From: Maribacter spongiicola | Lineage (GTDB): Bacteria; Bacteroidota; Bacteroidia; Flavobacteriales; Flavobacteriaceae | DNA length: 64,000 nt | Direction: 5' to 3' | Assembly: GCF_004364165.1 (NCBI RefSeq) | Contig: NZ_SOAY01000011.1 | Span: 806,001 to 870,000, forward strand | Shown here: in pieces, positions 33,513-43,335 of the stretch | Position numbering within the stretch: position 1 is the first letter of the stretch | How the letters are laid out: each line of letters starts with the position of its first letter | Translations under genes and position numbers: made by a program | The notes under the pieces: model-generated | Database searches by the model: none | The model's input: the letters and a program-made list of their open reading frames with translations, nothing else | What the model was told of the DNA's origin: nothing

Positions 33513-33750
33513 AAGTAAATTTATTTAGGTTTGATCTATATACGTTTAAAGGTATTTTTTGGACGGATTTATTTTACATATTCGACCAATTACCACGCAA
33601 AGATGCTGCTAAATAATTGTACCTATTACCTCTTTTAACAAATTTGTTGACGGGTTTACCCTATAATCGAGATTATAATATTCTGAGATATGCCTCGAAT
33701 TCTAATGGTTCATTTAAAAATACCTGATAGACATAACATAAGGTAGTTTA

Positions 33751-35727
33751 TTAATATGCTAACAATTCTTTTAATTCAGCTTCGAACCTAGACTTGGCTA
33801 GATATTGTTCTTCAAGCTGGGTATTAAAAGGAATTGGGGTTTCTAAACTACCCACTCTTTTTATAGGACCATCTAAGTATTGAAAACAATTCTCCATCAC
33901 CATTGCCGAAATATCACTTGCTATGCCCCCAAAAAGGCTGTCTTCCTGTAAAATAATTAATTTTCCAGTACGCTGTACAGATTCATAAATTGCCTTAGTA
34001 TCTAAAGGTTGTAAACTTCTTAGATCCAACAGATCGGCATGAATATCAGTGTTCTTTTCCAAAGTTTCTAACGCCCAATGTACACCTGCTCCATATGTCA
34101 CAATAGTAATTTGATGACCTTGTTTCAGCAAACTTGCTTTACCTAAAGGCAACGTGTAATAATCAACTGGCACATCTTGATATAAACTTCTATACAACCC
34201 TTTATGTTCAAAAAACAAAACAGGATTTGGATCTTCTATAGCTGTTGCCAACAAACCTTTCGCATCATATGGAAATGCAGGATATACCACTTTCAATCCG
34301 GGAGTTTTGGTAAACCAAGCTTCATTTGTTTGTGAATGAAACGGTCCGGCAGAAACTCCGCCGCCACAAGGCATGCGAATTACAACATCTGCTTTCTCTC
34401 CCCATCTATAATAACTTTTAGCTAAATAGTTGACAATGGGATTAAATCCGCTACTGGCGAAATCGGCAAATTGCATTTCCATAACCGCTTTCATACCATT
34501 AATAGATAAACCCATTGCCGTAGATACAATTGCCGATTCACATATAGGTGTATTACGAACGCGTTCTTTACCAAACTCATTTACGAAGCCCTCGGTAATT
34601 TTGAAAACTCCACCATATTCTGCAACATCTTGCCCCATGATAACCAGGTTATCAAATTTTTGCATCGACTGCCTTAATCCTTCTGAAATAGCATCTACCA
34701 AACGAATATTATTTGTAGAATTACCAAGATTAATCTCTACTAAATCAAATTTTTGATATACCTCACTTAATTCTTTACTTTGATCGGGAATAATTGACGC
34801 TTCTTCTAGGGCTAACTTTAAATGTTCATCGATTTCAACTTGTATTCCCTCTTTATAAGAAGCTATACTAGCTTCTGTTAAGAGTCTTTCACTTATCAAA
34901 TATTGCGTAAAATTTTCTAATGGATCTTTCTCTGCCCAGACATCTAAAAGCTCTTGTGGTACATATTTTGTTCCACTTGCCTCTTCATGTCCGCGCATGC
35001 GAAATGTTTTAAATTCTAACAAGGCAGGTCTCGGATTTATTCTCATATCCCGAACCAATTCCGAAACCTTATAATAGACCTCTAATACATTATTACCATC
35101 TATTATATGTGACTCCATTCCGTACCCAACGCCCTTATCTGCGATGTTCTCACATTTAAACTGCTCGTTGGTTGGCGTTGACAGTCCGTAACCATTATTC
35201 TCTACGCAGAAAAGAACTGGTAAATTCCAAACAGAAGCAACATTCAATGCTTCATGAAAATCACCTTCACTTGTCGCGCCTTCTCCAGTAAATACTGCAG
35301 TTACACTCTTTTCATTTCTTAGTTTGTGAGCTAGGGCTATACCATCTGCAACACCTAATTGCGGACCCAAATGCGAAATCATGCCAACAATCTTGAAATC
35401 TTGTGTGCCAAAATGAAAGCTACGGTCTCTCCCTTGGGTGAATCCGCTTGCCTTACCTTGCCATTGTGCGAACAGCCTTTTTAAAGGAATCTCTCTTGCC
35501 GTAAATACACCTAAATTTCTATGCATAGGTAAAATGTACTCATCACTACTCAATGCAGTAGTAACACCTATAGAAATTGCCTCTTGCCCTATGCCACTAA
35601 ACCATTTAGATATTTTACCCTGTCTAAGAAGAATCAACATCTTTTCCTCAATCATTCGAGGTTTAAGCATTGATTTATATAGCTTTAATTTTATGTCATC
35701 AGCTACTTTAAAATCGGCGTAAATCAT
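33751..35727 (-). CDS. Fused E1 alpha/beta 2-oxoacid dehydrogenase
   Basis: 658 residues. E1 alpha spans about 1-320, with the thiamine diphosphate motif FTGEGATSEGDFHEALN...VENN and the phosphorylation-loop region RMRGHEEASG. E1 beta spans about 335-658 (LVDAISEGLRQSM, MGQDVAEYGG, EMQFADF). Fusion of the two chains is common in Bacteroidota. The sequence best fits the branched-chain/2-oxoisovalerate type; pyruvate cannot be excluded. E2 and E3 genes are not in the window. Confidence 0.85.
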   Translation of the reverse strand: MIYADFKVADDIKLKLYKSMLKPRMIEEKMLILLRQGKISKWFSGIGQEAISIGVTTALSSDEYILPMHRNLGVFTAREIPLKRLFAQWQGKASGFTQGRDRSFHFGTQDFKIVGMISHLGPQLGVADGIALAHKLRNEKSVTAVFTGEGATSEGDFHEALNVASVWNLPVLFCVENNGYGLSTPTNEQFKCENIADKGVGYGMESHIIDGNNVLEVYYKVSELVRDMRINPRPALLEFKTFRMRGHEEASGTKYVPQELLDVWAEKDPLENFTQYLISERLLTEASIASYKEGIQVEIDEHLKLALEEASIIPDQSKELSEVYQKFDLVEINLGNSTNNIRLVDAISEGLRQSMQKFDNLVIMGQDVAEYGGVFKITEGFVNEFGKERVRNTPICESAIVSTAMGLSINGMKAVMEMQFADFASSGFNPIVNYLAKSYYRWGEKADVVIRMPCGGGVSAGPFHSQTNEAWFTKTPGLKVVYPAFPYDAKGLLATAIEDPNPVLFFEHKGLYRSLYQDVPVDYYTLPLGKASLLKQGHQITIVTYGAGVHWALETLEKNTDIHADLLDLRSLQPLDTKAIYESVQRTGKLIILQEDSLFGGIASDISAMVMENCFQYLDGPIKRVGSLETPIPFNTQLEEQYLAKSRFEAELKELLAY

Positions 35728-35848
35728 TGATATGGTCCATTTTGACTATTAAATTATAAATGTAACAAAAAAGCAAAGAACAAGTATAGATTATAACAAG
35801 GCTTGTAAATCCACAATAATTATTAATTTTACGTAAATTCTTTACAAT

Positions 35849-36799
35849 ATGAGCTTAGTACCTAGTGTAGATTTATCCGATTTTCTTTCTGACGACCCAA
35901 AAAGAAAACAAAAGTTTATTGATGAAATTGGAAAAGCCTTTGAAGAAATTGGCTTTGTTGCCCTAGGCGGTCACTTTCTTTCAGACAAGTTAGTAGATTC
36001 TTTATATGCTGAAATTAAAGATTTCTTTGATTTGCCCGCTGATGTAAAAGATGGCTACCAGATTGAAGGTATTGGCGGTCAACGTGGTTATACTTCTTTC
36101 GGTAAGGAACATGCAAAAGGAAGAAAAGAAGGAGATCTTAAAGAATTTTGGCATTTCGGACAGTATGTAGAGGATAATGATGAACTAGAAAAGGAATACC
36201 CTGCCAATGTTATGGTTAAAGAATTACCTGAATTTAATAAAGTGGGAAAGGAAACCTATAAAATGCTAGAGAAAACAGCGAGATACGTTTTACGCGCGCT
36301 AGCTTTACATTTAAATTTAGATGAATTCTATTTTGATAATTATATTAAAAACGGAAATTCCATATTACGCCCAATACATTATCCTCCAATTACATCTGAA
36401 CCTAAAAACGCAGTAAGAGCCGCAGCTCATGGCGATATTAATTTAATAACGCTATTAATGGGAGCACATGGTAAAGGATTACAAGTTCAAAACCATGAAG
36501 GCGAATGGGTAGACGCTATCGCAAGACCTGATCAATTAATGATCAATGTTGGCGATATGTTATCTAGATTAACAAATAACAAACTTTTATCGACTATTCA
36601 TCAAGTGGTAAATCCTCCAAAAGAATTATGGGGAACATCTAGATACTCTGTACCATTTTTCATGCACCCAGTTAGCGAAATGCCATTAAATTGTCTTGAG
36701 AACTGTATCGATGAAGAGCACCCTAAACTTTATACTGATATTACTGCAGGTGAATTTCTTCATGAGCGCTTAATAGAGCTTGGGTTAATTAAAAAATAA
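35849..36799 (+). CDS. Isopenicillin N synthase-family Fe(II) oxygenase
   Basis: 316 residues with an N-terminal DIOX_N-type region (PSVDLSDFLSD...IGKAFEEIGFVAL) and a C-terminal double-stranded beta-helix. Iron ligands are His and Asp in AAAHGDINLITLL and His in STIHQVVNP; Arg in TSRYSVPFFMHP would bind 2-oxoglutarate. The substrate is unknown. It lies 5 bp before the SUI1 gene. Confidence 0.87.
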   Translation: MSLVPSVDLSDFLSDDPKRKQKFIDEIGKAFEEIGFVALGGHFLSDKLVDSLYAEIKDFFDLPADVKDGYQIEGIGGQRGYTSFGKEHAKGRKEGDLKEFWHFGQYVEDNDELEKEYPANVMVKELPEFNKVGKETYKMLEKTARYVLRALALHLNLDEFYFDNYIKNGNSILRPIHYPPITSEPKNAVRAAAHGDINLITLLMGAHGKGLQVQNHEGEWVDAIARPDQLMINVGDMLSRLTNNKLLSTIHQVVNPPKELWGTSRYSVPFFMHPVSEMPLNCLENCIDEEHPKLYTDITAGEFLHERLIELGLIKK

Positions 36800-36804
36800 C
36801 CACT

Positions 36805-37134
36805 ATGGACCTTAAAGACCAATTAAAAAATTTATTTCCTGATCACGAACAAGAAGATATTCCGGTTGAAAATGAAGCAGAAAAAGACATTTGGCTTCAA
36901 GATGACCCCATTATTTGCAAGTACGAAAAGCGAAAGGGCAAACCTATTACCATCTTAGAAGGCTATACCGGCGCCGATGAGGATTTTAAAAAATTAGCTA
37001 AAGAATTAAAGACCAAATTGAGTGTTGGCGGTAGTTTTAAGGATAATAAAATTATTATTCAAGGCGATTATCGCGATAAAATCATGACACTACTAAAAGA
37101 TAAAGGTTTCGCAGTCAAGCGTGTAGGCGGATAA
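36805..37134 (+). CDS. SUI1/eIF1-family translation factor (YciH-like)
   Basis: 109 residues. An acidic N-terminal part of about 35 residues is followed by the SUI1 domain: KRKGKPITILEGYTG, LAKELKTKLSVGGSFKDNKIIIQGDYRDKI, and a final basic loop. Bacterial homologues bind the small subunit; the physiological role is uncertain. It is coupled by 5 bp to the oxygenase upstream. Confidence 0.87.
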   Translation: MDLKDQLKNLFPDHEQEDIPVENEAEKDIWLQDDPIICKYEKRKGKPITILEGYTGADEDFKKLAKELKTKLSVGGSFKDNKIIIQGDYRDKIMTLLKDKGFAVKRVGG

Positions 37135-37241
37135 TTTTATAAACAACCTACTTTTAAAGTTCCATTTGTTTTCTGTTAAATAATTTTATAACGTTGTTAT
37201 TAGTATTATTTTTATTCTAATCAAATTAAATCAAACCTGGT

Positions 37242-38174
37242 ATGAGTTCTCTCTTGCACATTACCAATGGGGATGTTTTCACCGAACGTCTTCAAAAATT
37301 AAATTTAGGTGGTGATGTCATTACTTGGCGCGAAATGCTTTGTGAAGGTCAAACATTACCAACCGTAGGTACAGAAACCTTTTGGAAAGCTCGTTTCGAG
37401 TTTCTTCATAAAAACTATAAAGTCTCAAAATCTTGGTTTATTGAAAAGACCTTAAAAGAATATAGGTCTTTGTGTAGCCATAAACAGCAGGATCATATCG
37501 TTCTTTGGTTCGAGTATGATCTTTTTTGTCAAGTAAATATGCTAGCTGTCATCAGTTGGCTGCTTACCCACAGAAAATATGCCCAAATATCTTTGGTCTG
37601 TAGTGGTAATGAAGACGAAACTGATAAAATGTATAGCCTCAATGAGCTTTCTAACGAACAGTTATTAAATCTTTACAATAAAAAAAAGGTACTAAACCAA
37701 GATGATACCGAATATGCCGATTATGTGTGGCAGCTATACTGCAGCAATAACCCAATTAGATTAGAGAATTTGACAGATTTCAAAGATTATCAGTTCGACT
37801 ATCTTGGTGATGCCGTTAAATCTCATTTAAAACGTTTTCCAAGTATCAACAACGGATTAAATGAAATGGAAAACACCATTTTAAAGTTAGCGGTAGATAA
37901 AAAGCCAAAATCGAAAACCGAATACATGGAAATCTTGCTTAAAAACCAAGGTAACCTAGGTTTTTCAGACACACAGTACGACCGTGCATTAACAAGATTA
38001 AAACCTTTAATTACTAGTTTGAACCCTGTTCGCATATCTAAAAAAGGCAAGGAGATTTTAGAAGGCAAAACCAGCTACTACTCTTGTATTCAAGACAACG
38101 ATGTGTATTTAGGAGGCGCATTGAAATACAATTTCCTATACAATACTTCTACTAACAGAATTTTAAAATTATAG
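37242..38174 (+). CDS. DUF1835 domain-containing protein
   Basis: 310 residues. The N-terminal LHITNGDVFTERLQKLNLGGDVITWREMLCEG is the DUF1835 signature. HIVLWFEYDLFCQVNML and the C-terminal helical region match the usual two-part protein. The function is unknown. The stop is 1 nt before the nucleoside phosphorylase start, so the pair is an operon. Confidence 0.8.
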   Translation: MSSLLHITNGDVFTERLQKLNLGGDVITWREMLCEGQTLPTVGTETFWKARFEFLHKNYKVSKSWFIEKTLKEYRSLCSHKQQDHIVLWFEYDLFCQVNMLAVISWLLTHRKYAQISLVCSGNEDETDKMYSLNELSNEQLLNLYNKKKVLNQDDTEYADYVWQLYCSNNPIRLENLTDFKDYQFDYLGDAVKSHLKRFPSINNGLNEMENTILKLAVDKKPKSKTEYMEILLKNQGNLGFSDTQYDRALTRLKPLITSLNPVRISKKGKEILEGKTSYYSCIQDNDVYLGGALKYNFLYNTSTNRILKL

Positions 38175-38175
38175 C

Positions 38176-39042
38176 ATGCAACTAAAGCCTGCTGAGCTTA
38201 TCATCAACGAAGATGGCAGTATCTACCATCTTAATTTATTACCAGAAGATATCGCAACTACCGTAATTACTGTTGGCGACCCAGATAGGGTGAGCCAGGT
38301 ATCTCGTCATTTCGATACTATTGAGGTAAAAAAAGGTAAACGTGAATTTCATACCCATACCGGTCATTTGAACGGTAAGCGTATCTCTGTAATTTCTACA
38401 GGGATCGGTACAGACAATATCGATATTGTTTTAAACGAACTTGATGCGTTGGTAAATATAGATTTAAAGACCAGGACACTTAAAGCGAATCATACTTCTT
38501 TAAATATTATAAGAATAGGTACTACCGGCGCCATTCAACCTAATATTCCTATTGATACATTTTTAATCAGCAAATATTCGATTGGTTTTGACGGACTTTT
38601 ACATTTCTACGAGCATGATAACATCAACTTTCCTGAAATAGAAGATGAATTTATAGCACACACTTCTTGGGATGCTTATAAAGCAAGACCATATGTGCTC
38701 TCGTACTCTGAAAAATTAGGTGAATTGTTTGCTGATAATCGTATACGATTAGGTTTTACTGCAACGAATACGGGCTTTTACGGTCCGCAGCAGCGTCAAT
38801 TGAGAATAAAGCCCAGCCAAATGGAATTGATGGAGAATTTATCTACATTCAGCTACAATGACTTAAAATTGACCAATCTTGAGATGGAAACTTCGGGTAT
38901 TTATGCTCTTGCACAGCTATTAGGTCATGAAGCAGTATCTTTAAATTGTATTGTAGCGAATAGATCTACTGGCGAATTTTCTGCTACACCTACCGAATCT
39001 GTCGATAAGCTTATTGAATTATGCTTGAAAAAATTGGCTTAA
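38176..39042 (+). CDS. Nucleoside phosphorylase (uridine phosphorylase-like)
   Basis: 288 residues of the PNP/UDP phosphorylase superfamily: VGDPDRVSQVSRHFD, STGIGTDNIDIVLNEL (phosphate loop), IRIGTTGAIQPNI and NLEMETSGIYAL (ribose-binding Met-Glu). It cleaves nucleosides with phosphate in base salvage. The base preference is not determined. Confidence 0.87.
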   Translation: MQLKPAELIINEDGSIYHLNLLPEDIATTVITVGDPDRVSQVSRHFDTIEVKKGKREFHTHTGHLNGKRISVISTGIGTDNIDIVLNELDALVNIDLKTRTLKANHTSLNIIRIGTTGAIQPNIPIDTFLISKYSIGFDGLLHFYEHDNINFPEIEDEFIAHTSWDAYKARPYVLSYSEKLGELFADNRIRLGFTATNTGFYGPQQRQLRIKPSQMELMENLSTFSYNDLKLTNLEMETSGIYALAQLLGHEAVSLNCIVANRSTGEFSATPTESVDKLIELCLKKLA

Positions 39043-39097
39043 CAAACATTTACCACTTTCTTACTCTAGTACTTGTTATTTTTACTGAAATCTTAGC

Positions 39098-41122
39098 ATG
39101 AAAAAAGAAAACATAAAGCATAGAGATATTAATTGGCTCTACTTTAACGAACGTGTTTTACTTGAAGCTGAAAATAAGGATACGCCTTTATTAGAAAGAT
39201 TAAAATTCTTGGCCATATTCTCATCTAACTTAGATGAGTTCTTCAAGGTACGAGTATCGCAATTGCGTCAAATTAAACAGTTAGATAAGAAATTTCGCAA
39301 AAAACTAATGTTTAAAGCGAATAGCACGTTACAGCATATTCTAAAAACGATTAATGAACACCAAATTCAATTCGGAAAAGTTATTGCAAGCACTTTAGCC
39401 GAACTTGAAGACCATAATATATTTTTTCGGAATACGTCAAATTTTACACAAGAGCAAAAACAATTTTTAGCATCGGTATTCGATGAAACCATAAAAGCAT
39501 CTTGCACTTTACACCAAATAAAAGATGAATTAACAGATGGCGCTATATATTTAGTAGTTACACACCCTAATCACGCTTACAGTGTTGTTAAAATACCTAC
39601 TGATCAAGAGCGTTTTATACGTTTACCGGGCGACGGACATCAATTTACATTTATAGATGATGTTATTAAGCTCAATATTCAAAAGCTACTGCCGAATAAA
39701 GAAGTTATTGATTGTTTCTCGATTAAATTATCTAGAGATGCCGAGCTTTACTTAGAAGACGACTATTCTGATATTGAATTGGTCGAGAAAATATATAATT
39801 CTTTAGATAAAAGATTATCAGGACAGGCGACAAGATTACTTTACGACGAATCGATGCCCAACTGGCTAATTGACGCCCTTAAAAATGATTTTAATCTGGG
39901 AGTAGTTGATCTATCTCCCGGTGGCACTTATCATAATTTATCTGATTTCTTTTCTTTTCCCCTTCCTGAAGGAACTGAACATTTGCAATACCAGTCAAAA
40001 CCAGCACTACCACATAAAGAATTATCAAACACTGAGAATATCTTTGATAGTATCGCTAAAAAAGACCAATTGGTACATTTTCCGTATCAAGATTTTAAAG
40101 TGGTTGAAGATTTTCTTACCGCAGCGGCTACCGACCCACAAGTAAGTGCCATTAAGATGACGATTTACCGCATTGCAAAGTCTTCGTCACTGGCAGATGC
40201 CATTTTAACAGCTTTAGATAATAACAAGAAGGTTACCCTATTTGTTGAAGCCCAAGCCCGTTTCGATGAAGCCAACAATATTAAATGGGGGCGTATTTTT
40301 GAAGAGAAAGGTGCTAAAGTTATTTTTAGTATTCCCCAGGTTAAGGTACATTCTAAGATTGCAATGGTTTACCGCAATGAAGATAATAAAGTAAGGCGAT
40401 ATGCTTACATAGGCACGGGTAATTTCAATGCTAAAACATCAAAGATTTATTGCGACCACGGACTCTTTACTGCTGACAAGAAGATTACGAAAGATTTGGG
40501 TCAGGTATTTCAGGTATTGGAAAGAAAAATAATTGTACCGAAACTGAAACGCTTAATGGTCTCGCCATTTACCACTAGAATTACATTCTTAAACCTTATT
40601 CAAAACGAAATCAATGCCGCTCGTGAAGGTAAAAAAGCCGCCATCACTGCTAAAATGAACAGTCTTGAAGATTCTGATATGATTAAAGCTCTATACCGAG
40701 CAGTAAATGCCGGTGTTGATGTTCGGCTTATTGTTAGAGGTTTTTGTTGTTACTTAACTGCTAACAACGAGCCAGCTGAGGGTATGAATGAAAATATTTA
40801 CATTACCAGTATTGTGGATCGCTATTTGGAACATGGTAGAATTTATCTTTTTGAAAATGGAGGAAATGAATTAATGTACATTGGTTCTGCTGATTGGATG
40901 ACACGTAACTTAGATAGGCGAATTGAAGTATTAACGCCTATTTTAGATCCTGATATTTTTGACGAGCTAAAACATATTTTGACTTTACAGCTTAATGATA
41001 ACCAAAAGGCACGTATTTTAGATATAGAAAACTCCAATAAAAAGGTTGAACAAGCTGCTGACCAAGAAAATATACGCTCTCAATATGCCATTTACGATTT
41101 CCTTAAAAAAAAAATTAAATGA
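39098..41122 (+). CDS. ppk1: Polyphosphate kinase 1
   Basis: 674 residues with the four Ppk1 domains. The start NWLYFNERVLLEAENKDTPLLERLKFLAIFSSNLDEFFKVR is diagnostic. The autophosphorylated His is in QVKVHSKIAMVYR and the second catalytic His in YLEHGRIYLFENGG. It makes polyphosphate from ATP. Its stop overlaps the next start by 4 bp. Confidence 0.94.
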   Translation: MKKENIKHRDINWLYFNERVLLEAENKDTPLLERLKFLAIFSSNLDEFFKVRVSQLRQIKQLDKKFRKKLMFKANSTLQHILKTINEHQIQFGKVIASTLAELEDHNIFFRNTSNFTQEQKQFLASVFDETIKASCTLHQIKDELTDGAIYLVVTHPNHAYSVVKIPTDQERFIRLPGDGHQFTFIDDVIKLNIQKLLPNKEVIDCFSIKLSRDAELYLEDDYSDIELVEKIYNSLDKRLSGQATRLLYDESMPNWLIDALKNDFNLGVVDLSPGGTYHNLSDFFSFPLPEGTEHLQYQSKPALPHKELSNTENIFDSIAKKDQLVHFPYQDFKVVEDFLTAAATDPQVSAIKMTIYRIAKSSSLADAILTALDNNKKVTLFVEAQARFDEANNIKWGRIFEEKGAKVIFSIPQVKVHSKIAMVYRNEDNKVRRYAYIGTGNFNAKTSKIYCDHGLFTADKKITKDLGQVFQVLERKIIVPKLKRLMVSPFTTRITFLNLIQNEINAAREGKKAAITAKMNSLEDSDMIKALYRAVNAGVDVRLIVRGFCCYLTANNEPAEGMNENIYITSIVDRYLEHGRIYLFENGGNELMYIGSADWMTRNLDRRIEVLTPILDPDIFDELKHILTLQLNDNQKARILDIENSNKKVEQAADQENIRSQYAIYDFLKKKIK

Positions 41123-41964
41123 AGACTGTTAAGATTATTGGCGTACCTGAACATTTTAATCTTCCTTGGCACTTAGCTATTGAAGAAGGTGCTTTTGAAG
41201 AAAGAGGTATCAACTTAGAATGGACAGAAGTACCTGAAGGTACCGGCAGAATGAGCGAAATGCTTAAAAATAAAGAAACTGACCTTGCTATCATCTTAAC
41301 CGAAGGAATCGTAAAAAGTATTACCGAAGGCAATCAAGTTAAAATTATTCAAGAATACATTGCCTCACCGCTGTTATGGGGAATTCATGTCGATGCCAAT
41401 AGTTCATATAGGTCTTTAAACGGTTTAAAGGGCACCACAGCTGCTATAAGCAGATTTGGTAGCGGTAGCCACCTTATGTCTTATGTTCAAGCAACTGAAA
41501 TGGGCTGGGACACTAAAAATTTAAAATTCGATTTAGTACATAATTTAGACGGAGCAGTTGAAGGCTTGTCTTCTGGTAGTGCAGACTATTTTATGTGGGA
41601 GCGTTTTACTACAAAGCCTCTTGTAGATAGAGGTGTATTTAGGCATTTAGGCAACTGCCCTACGCCATGGCCGTGTTTTGTATTGGTTGGAACAAATGAT
41701 TTTTTAAAGGAAAACGAGGGAGTTTTAAACCATATACTAGAAATCATCAATATGTATACGGCTGAATTTAAACAAATTCCACGTATTGATTCTACTTTAG
41801 CAAACAGGTATAATCAAAAATTAGAAGATATTCAAGAATGGCTACAACTGACAGAATGGAGCCAGAAACAACTACCAGAAAGTACATTGACCAAAGTTCA
41901 ACATACACTGAAGGAATTGACTTTAATAGAAAAATCAATTCCGGTATCCGATATTCTTAGATGA
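41119..41964 (+). CDS. Cytosolic-looking substrate-binding protein (periplasmic-binding fold)
   Basis: 281 residues with the two-lobe NMT1/SsuA-like solute-binding pattern (HLAIEEGAFEERGINLEW, LKNKETDLAIILTEGIV, LKGTTAAISRFGSGSHLM, SADYFMWERF). There is no signal peptide or lipobox: the first residues, MKTVKIIGVPEHF, form the first beta-strand. No ABC permease or ATPase is nearby. It overlaps ppk1 by 4 bp, so the two are cotranslated. A small-molecule binding role inside the cell is inferred. Confidence 0.75.
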   Translation: MKTVKIIGVPEHFNLPWHLAIEEGAFEERGINLEWTEVPEGTGRMSEMLKNKETDLAIILTEGIVKSITEGNQVKIIQEYIASPLLWGIHVDANSSYRSLNGLKGTTAAISRFGSGSHLMSYVQATEMGWDTKNLKFDLVHNLDGAVEGLSSGSADYFMWERFTTKPLVDRGVFRHLGNCPTPWPCFVLVGTNDFLKENEGVLNHILEIINMYTAEFKQIPRIDSTLANRYNQKLEDIQEWLQLTEWSQKQLPESTLTKVQHTLKELTLIEKSIPVSDILR

Positions 41965-41965
41965 T

Positions 41966-42394
41966 TTAAATGGTAGCTAAGCTGTAATGCTTTTGAATTA
42001 ACGCTTTGAACGTTTCATCAGATAGAGGTTTTTGGGCAAAATCAGCAATATATTGATTGGCGATAGCACGTTCTTTATCCTCTTTATTATCACTTATCGT
42101 TACTAAAACAATAGTAATTTGATCTTTTAGCTTTTTAGGAACCAACTCCTCATAAGCATTCATAAACTGCCACCCGTCCATAACAGGCATTCTTAAGTCT
42201 AACATGACCATACATGGCAATTCTAATTGCTCTTGACCTTTACCTAGAATAAAATCAATGGCTTCCTGACCGTTAAGGGCAGAATTAATATTCACATCCA
42301 TATCCAGTTTATTGATAAAGATGGAATGTAAAAAGTTGCTCGCATCATCATCATCTACCAGTAAAATAGTATTTAGCCTTTCTAAGTTATTCAT
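41966..42394 (-). CDS. Stand-alone response regulator receiver protein
   Basis: 142 residues, one receiver domain. Acidic pocket VDDDDAS, phospho-acceptor Asp in VMLDLRMPVMDGW, Thr in VLVTIS and Lys in FAQKPLSD. No output domain. The cognate kinase is not in the window. It converges on the substrate-binding gene with 1 bp between stops. Confidence 0.88.
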   Translation of the reverse strand: MNNLERLNTILLVDDDDASNFLHSIFINKLDMDVNINSALNGQEAIDFILGKGQEQLELPCMVMLDLRMPVMDGWQFMNAYEELVPKKLKDQITIVLVTISDNKEDKERAIANQYIADFAQKPLSDETFKALIQKHYSLATI

Positions 42395-42473
42395 TTGAGT
42401 TGTTGTTTATGTTGTTAACTACTATTGTGCCCCAAAGCACAATCTAAATTTAAAGCTTTAATAAGTATCTAAC

Positions 42474-43139
42474 TTACCATGCTATAATTTTATTGCCTAA
42501 ATCTTCTAATATTTTATTACAAGACGAAAAATGTTTATTTCCAAACCAATATCCTCGATTGGCACTTAACGGAGAAGGATGGCCAGAAGTCATTAAATAG
42601 TGCTTTTTCGAATCTATAAGTTTTGCTTTTTTCTTGGCATATCCACCCCAAAGCATAAAAATTATTTGTTCTCTATTTTCAGATAGTTTTGAGATCACGG
42701 TATCGGTAAATACCTCCCAACCTTGTTTTTGGTGACTACCAGGTTCATGAGCCCGAACTGTAAGCGTAGCGTTTAGAAGCAATACGCCTTGTGCTGCCCA
42801 CCGCTCAAGATTACCGCTTTCTGGATATTTGATACTTAAATCTTTCTCTATTTCTTTAAAAATATTGATTAATGAAGGCGGATGCTTAATACCATCTTTT
42901 ACTGAAAAACATAATCCATTTGCTTGATCCGGACCATGATAGGGATCTTGACCTATAATCACGACTTTTACATTTTCAAAACTACAGGTATCGAATGCAG
43001 CAAAAATATCGGTAGTATTCGGGTAACAGGTGTGGTGTTCATATTCCTGCTCCACAAACTGCATTATATTCTTAAAATAGGGTTTATCAAATTCACCTTT
43101 TAATTGATTTTCCCAACTAGTATTCAATCTCAAATTCAT
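42474..43139 (-). CDS. ung: Uracil-DNA glycosylase
   Basis: 221 residues, full length for family 1. The water-activating motif is GQDPYHGPDQANGLCFSV and the minor-groove loop is SGHPSPLSANRG. It removes uracil from DNA in base excision repair. It is a single gene. Confidence 0.95.
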   Translation of the reverse strand: MNLRLNTSWENQLKGEFDKPYFKNIMQFVEQEYEHHTCYPNTTDIFAAFDTCSFENVKVVIIGQDPYHGPDQANGLCFSVKDGIKHPPSLINIFKEIEKDLSIKYPESGNLERWAAQGVLLLNATLTVRAHEPGSHQKQGWEVFTDTVISKLSENREQIIFMLWGGYAKKKAKLIDSKKHYLMTSGHPSPLSANRGYWFGNKHFSSCNKILEDLGNKIIAW

Positions 43140-43308
43140 TATTTTCCACTTACATATTTGACTTCTTCAAAGTTAATATTTCATTAGGTTTGAGCAATGG
43201 TTAGTCCAGTTATCTATCCGTAATTTATTCTACGCGAACACTAACTTTACGAGTTAACGAATATTTATCTAAGCTAATCTACCCCTATTACAATTCATTG
43301 TCAATGCG

Positions 43309-43316
43309 TACCTTTG
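43309..43316 (+). promoter_or_regulatory. mutS2 promoter -7 box
   Basis: TACCTTTG matches TAnnTTTG, 20 bp before the GTG start at 43336, leaving a leader of only about a dozen bases. Confidence 0.6.
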
Positions 43317-43335
43317 TAGCTTACTAAAGTATAAC

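Noticed and set aside
34430..34756. Plus-strand ORF inside the fused E1 gene
   Set aside because: It lies fully within a well-supported dehydrogenase gene and shows no domain of its own.
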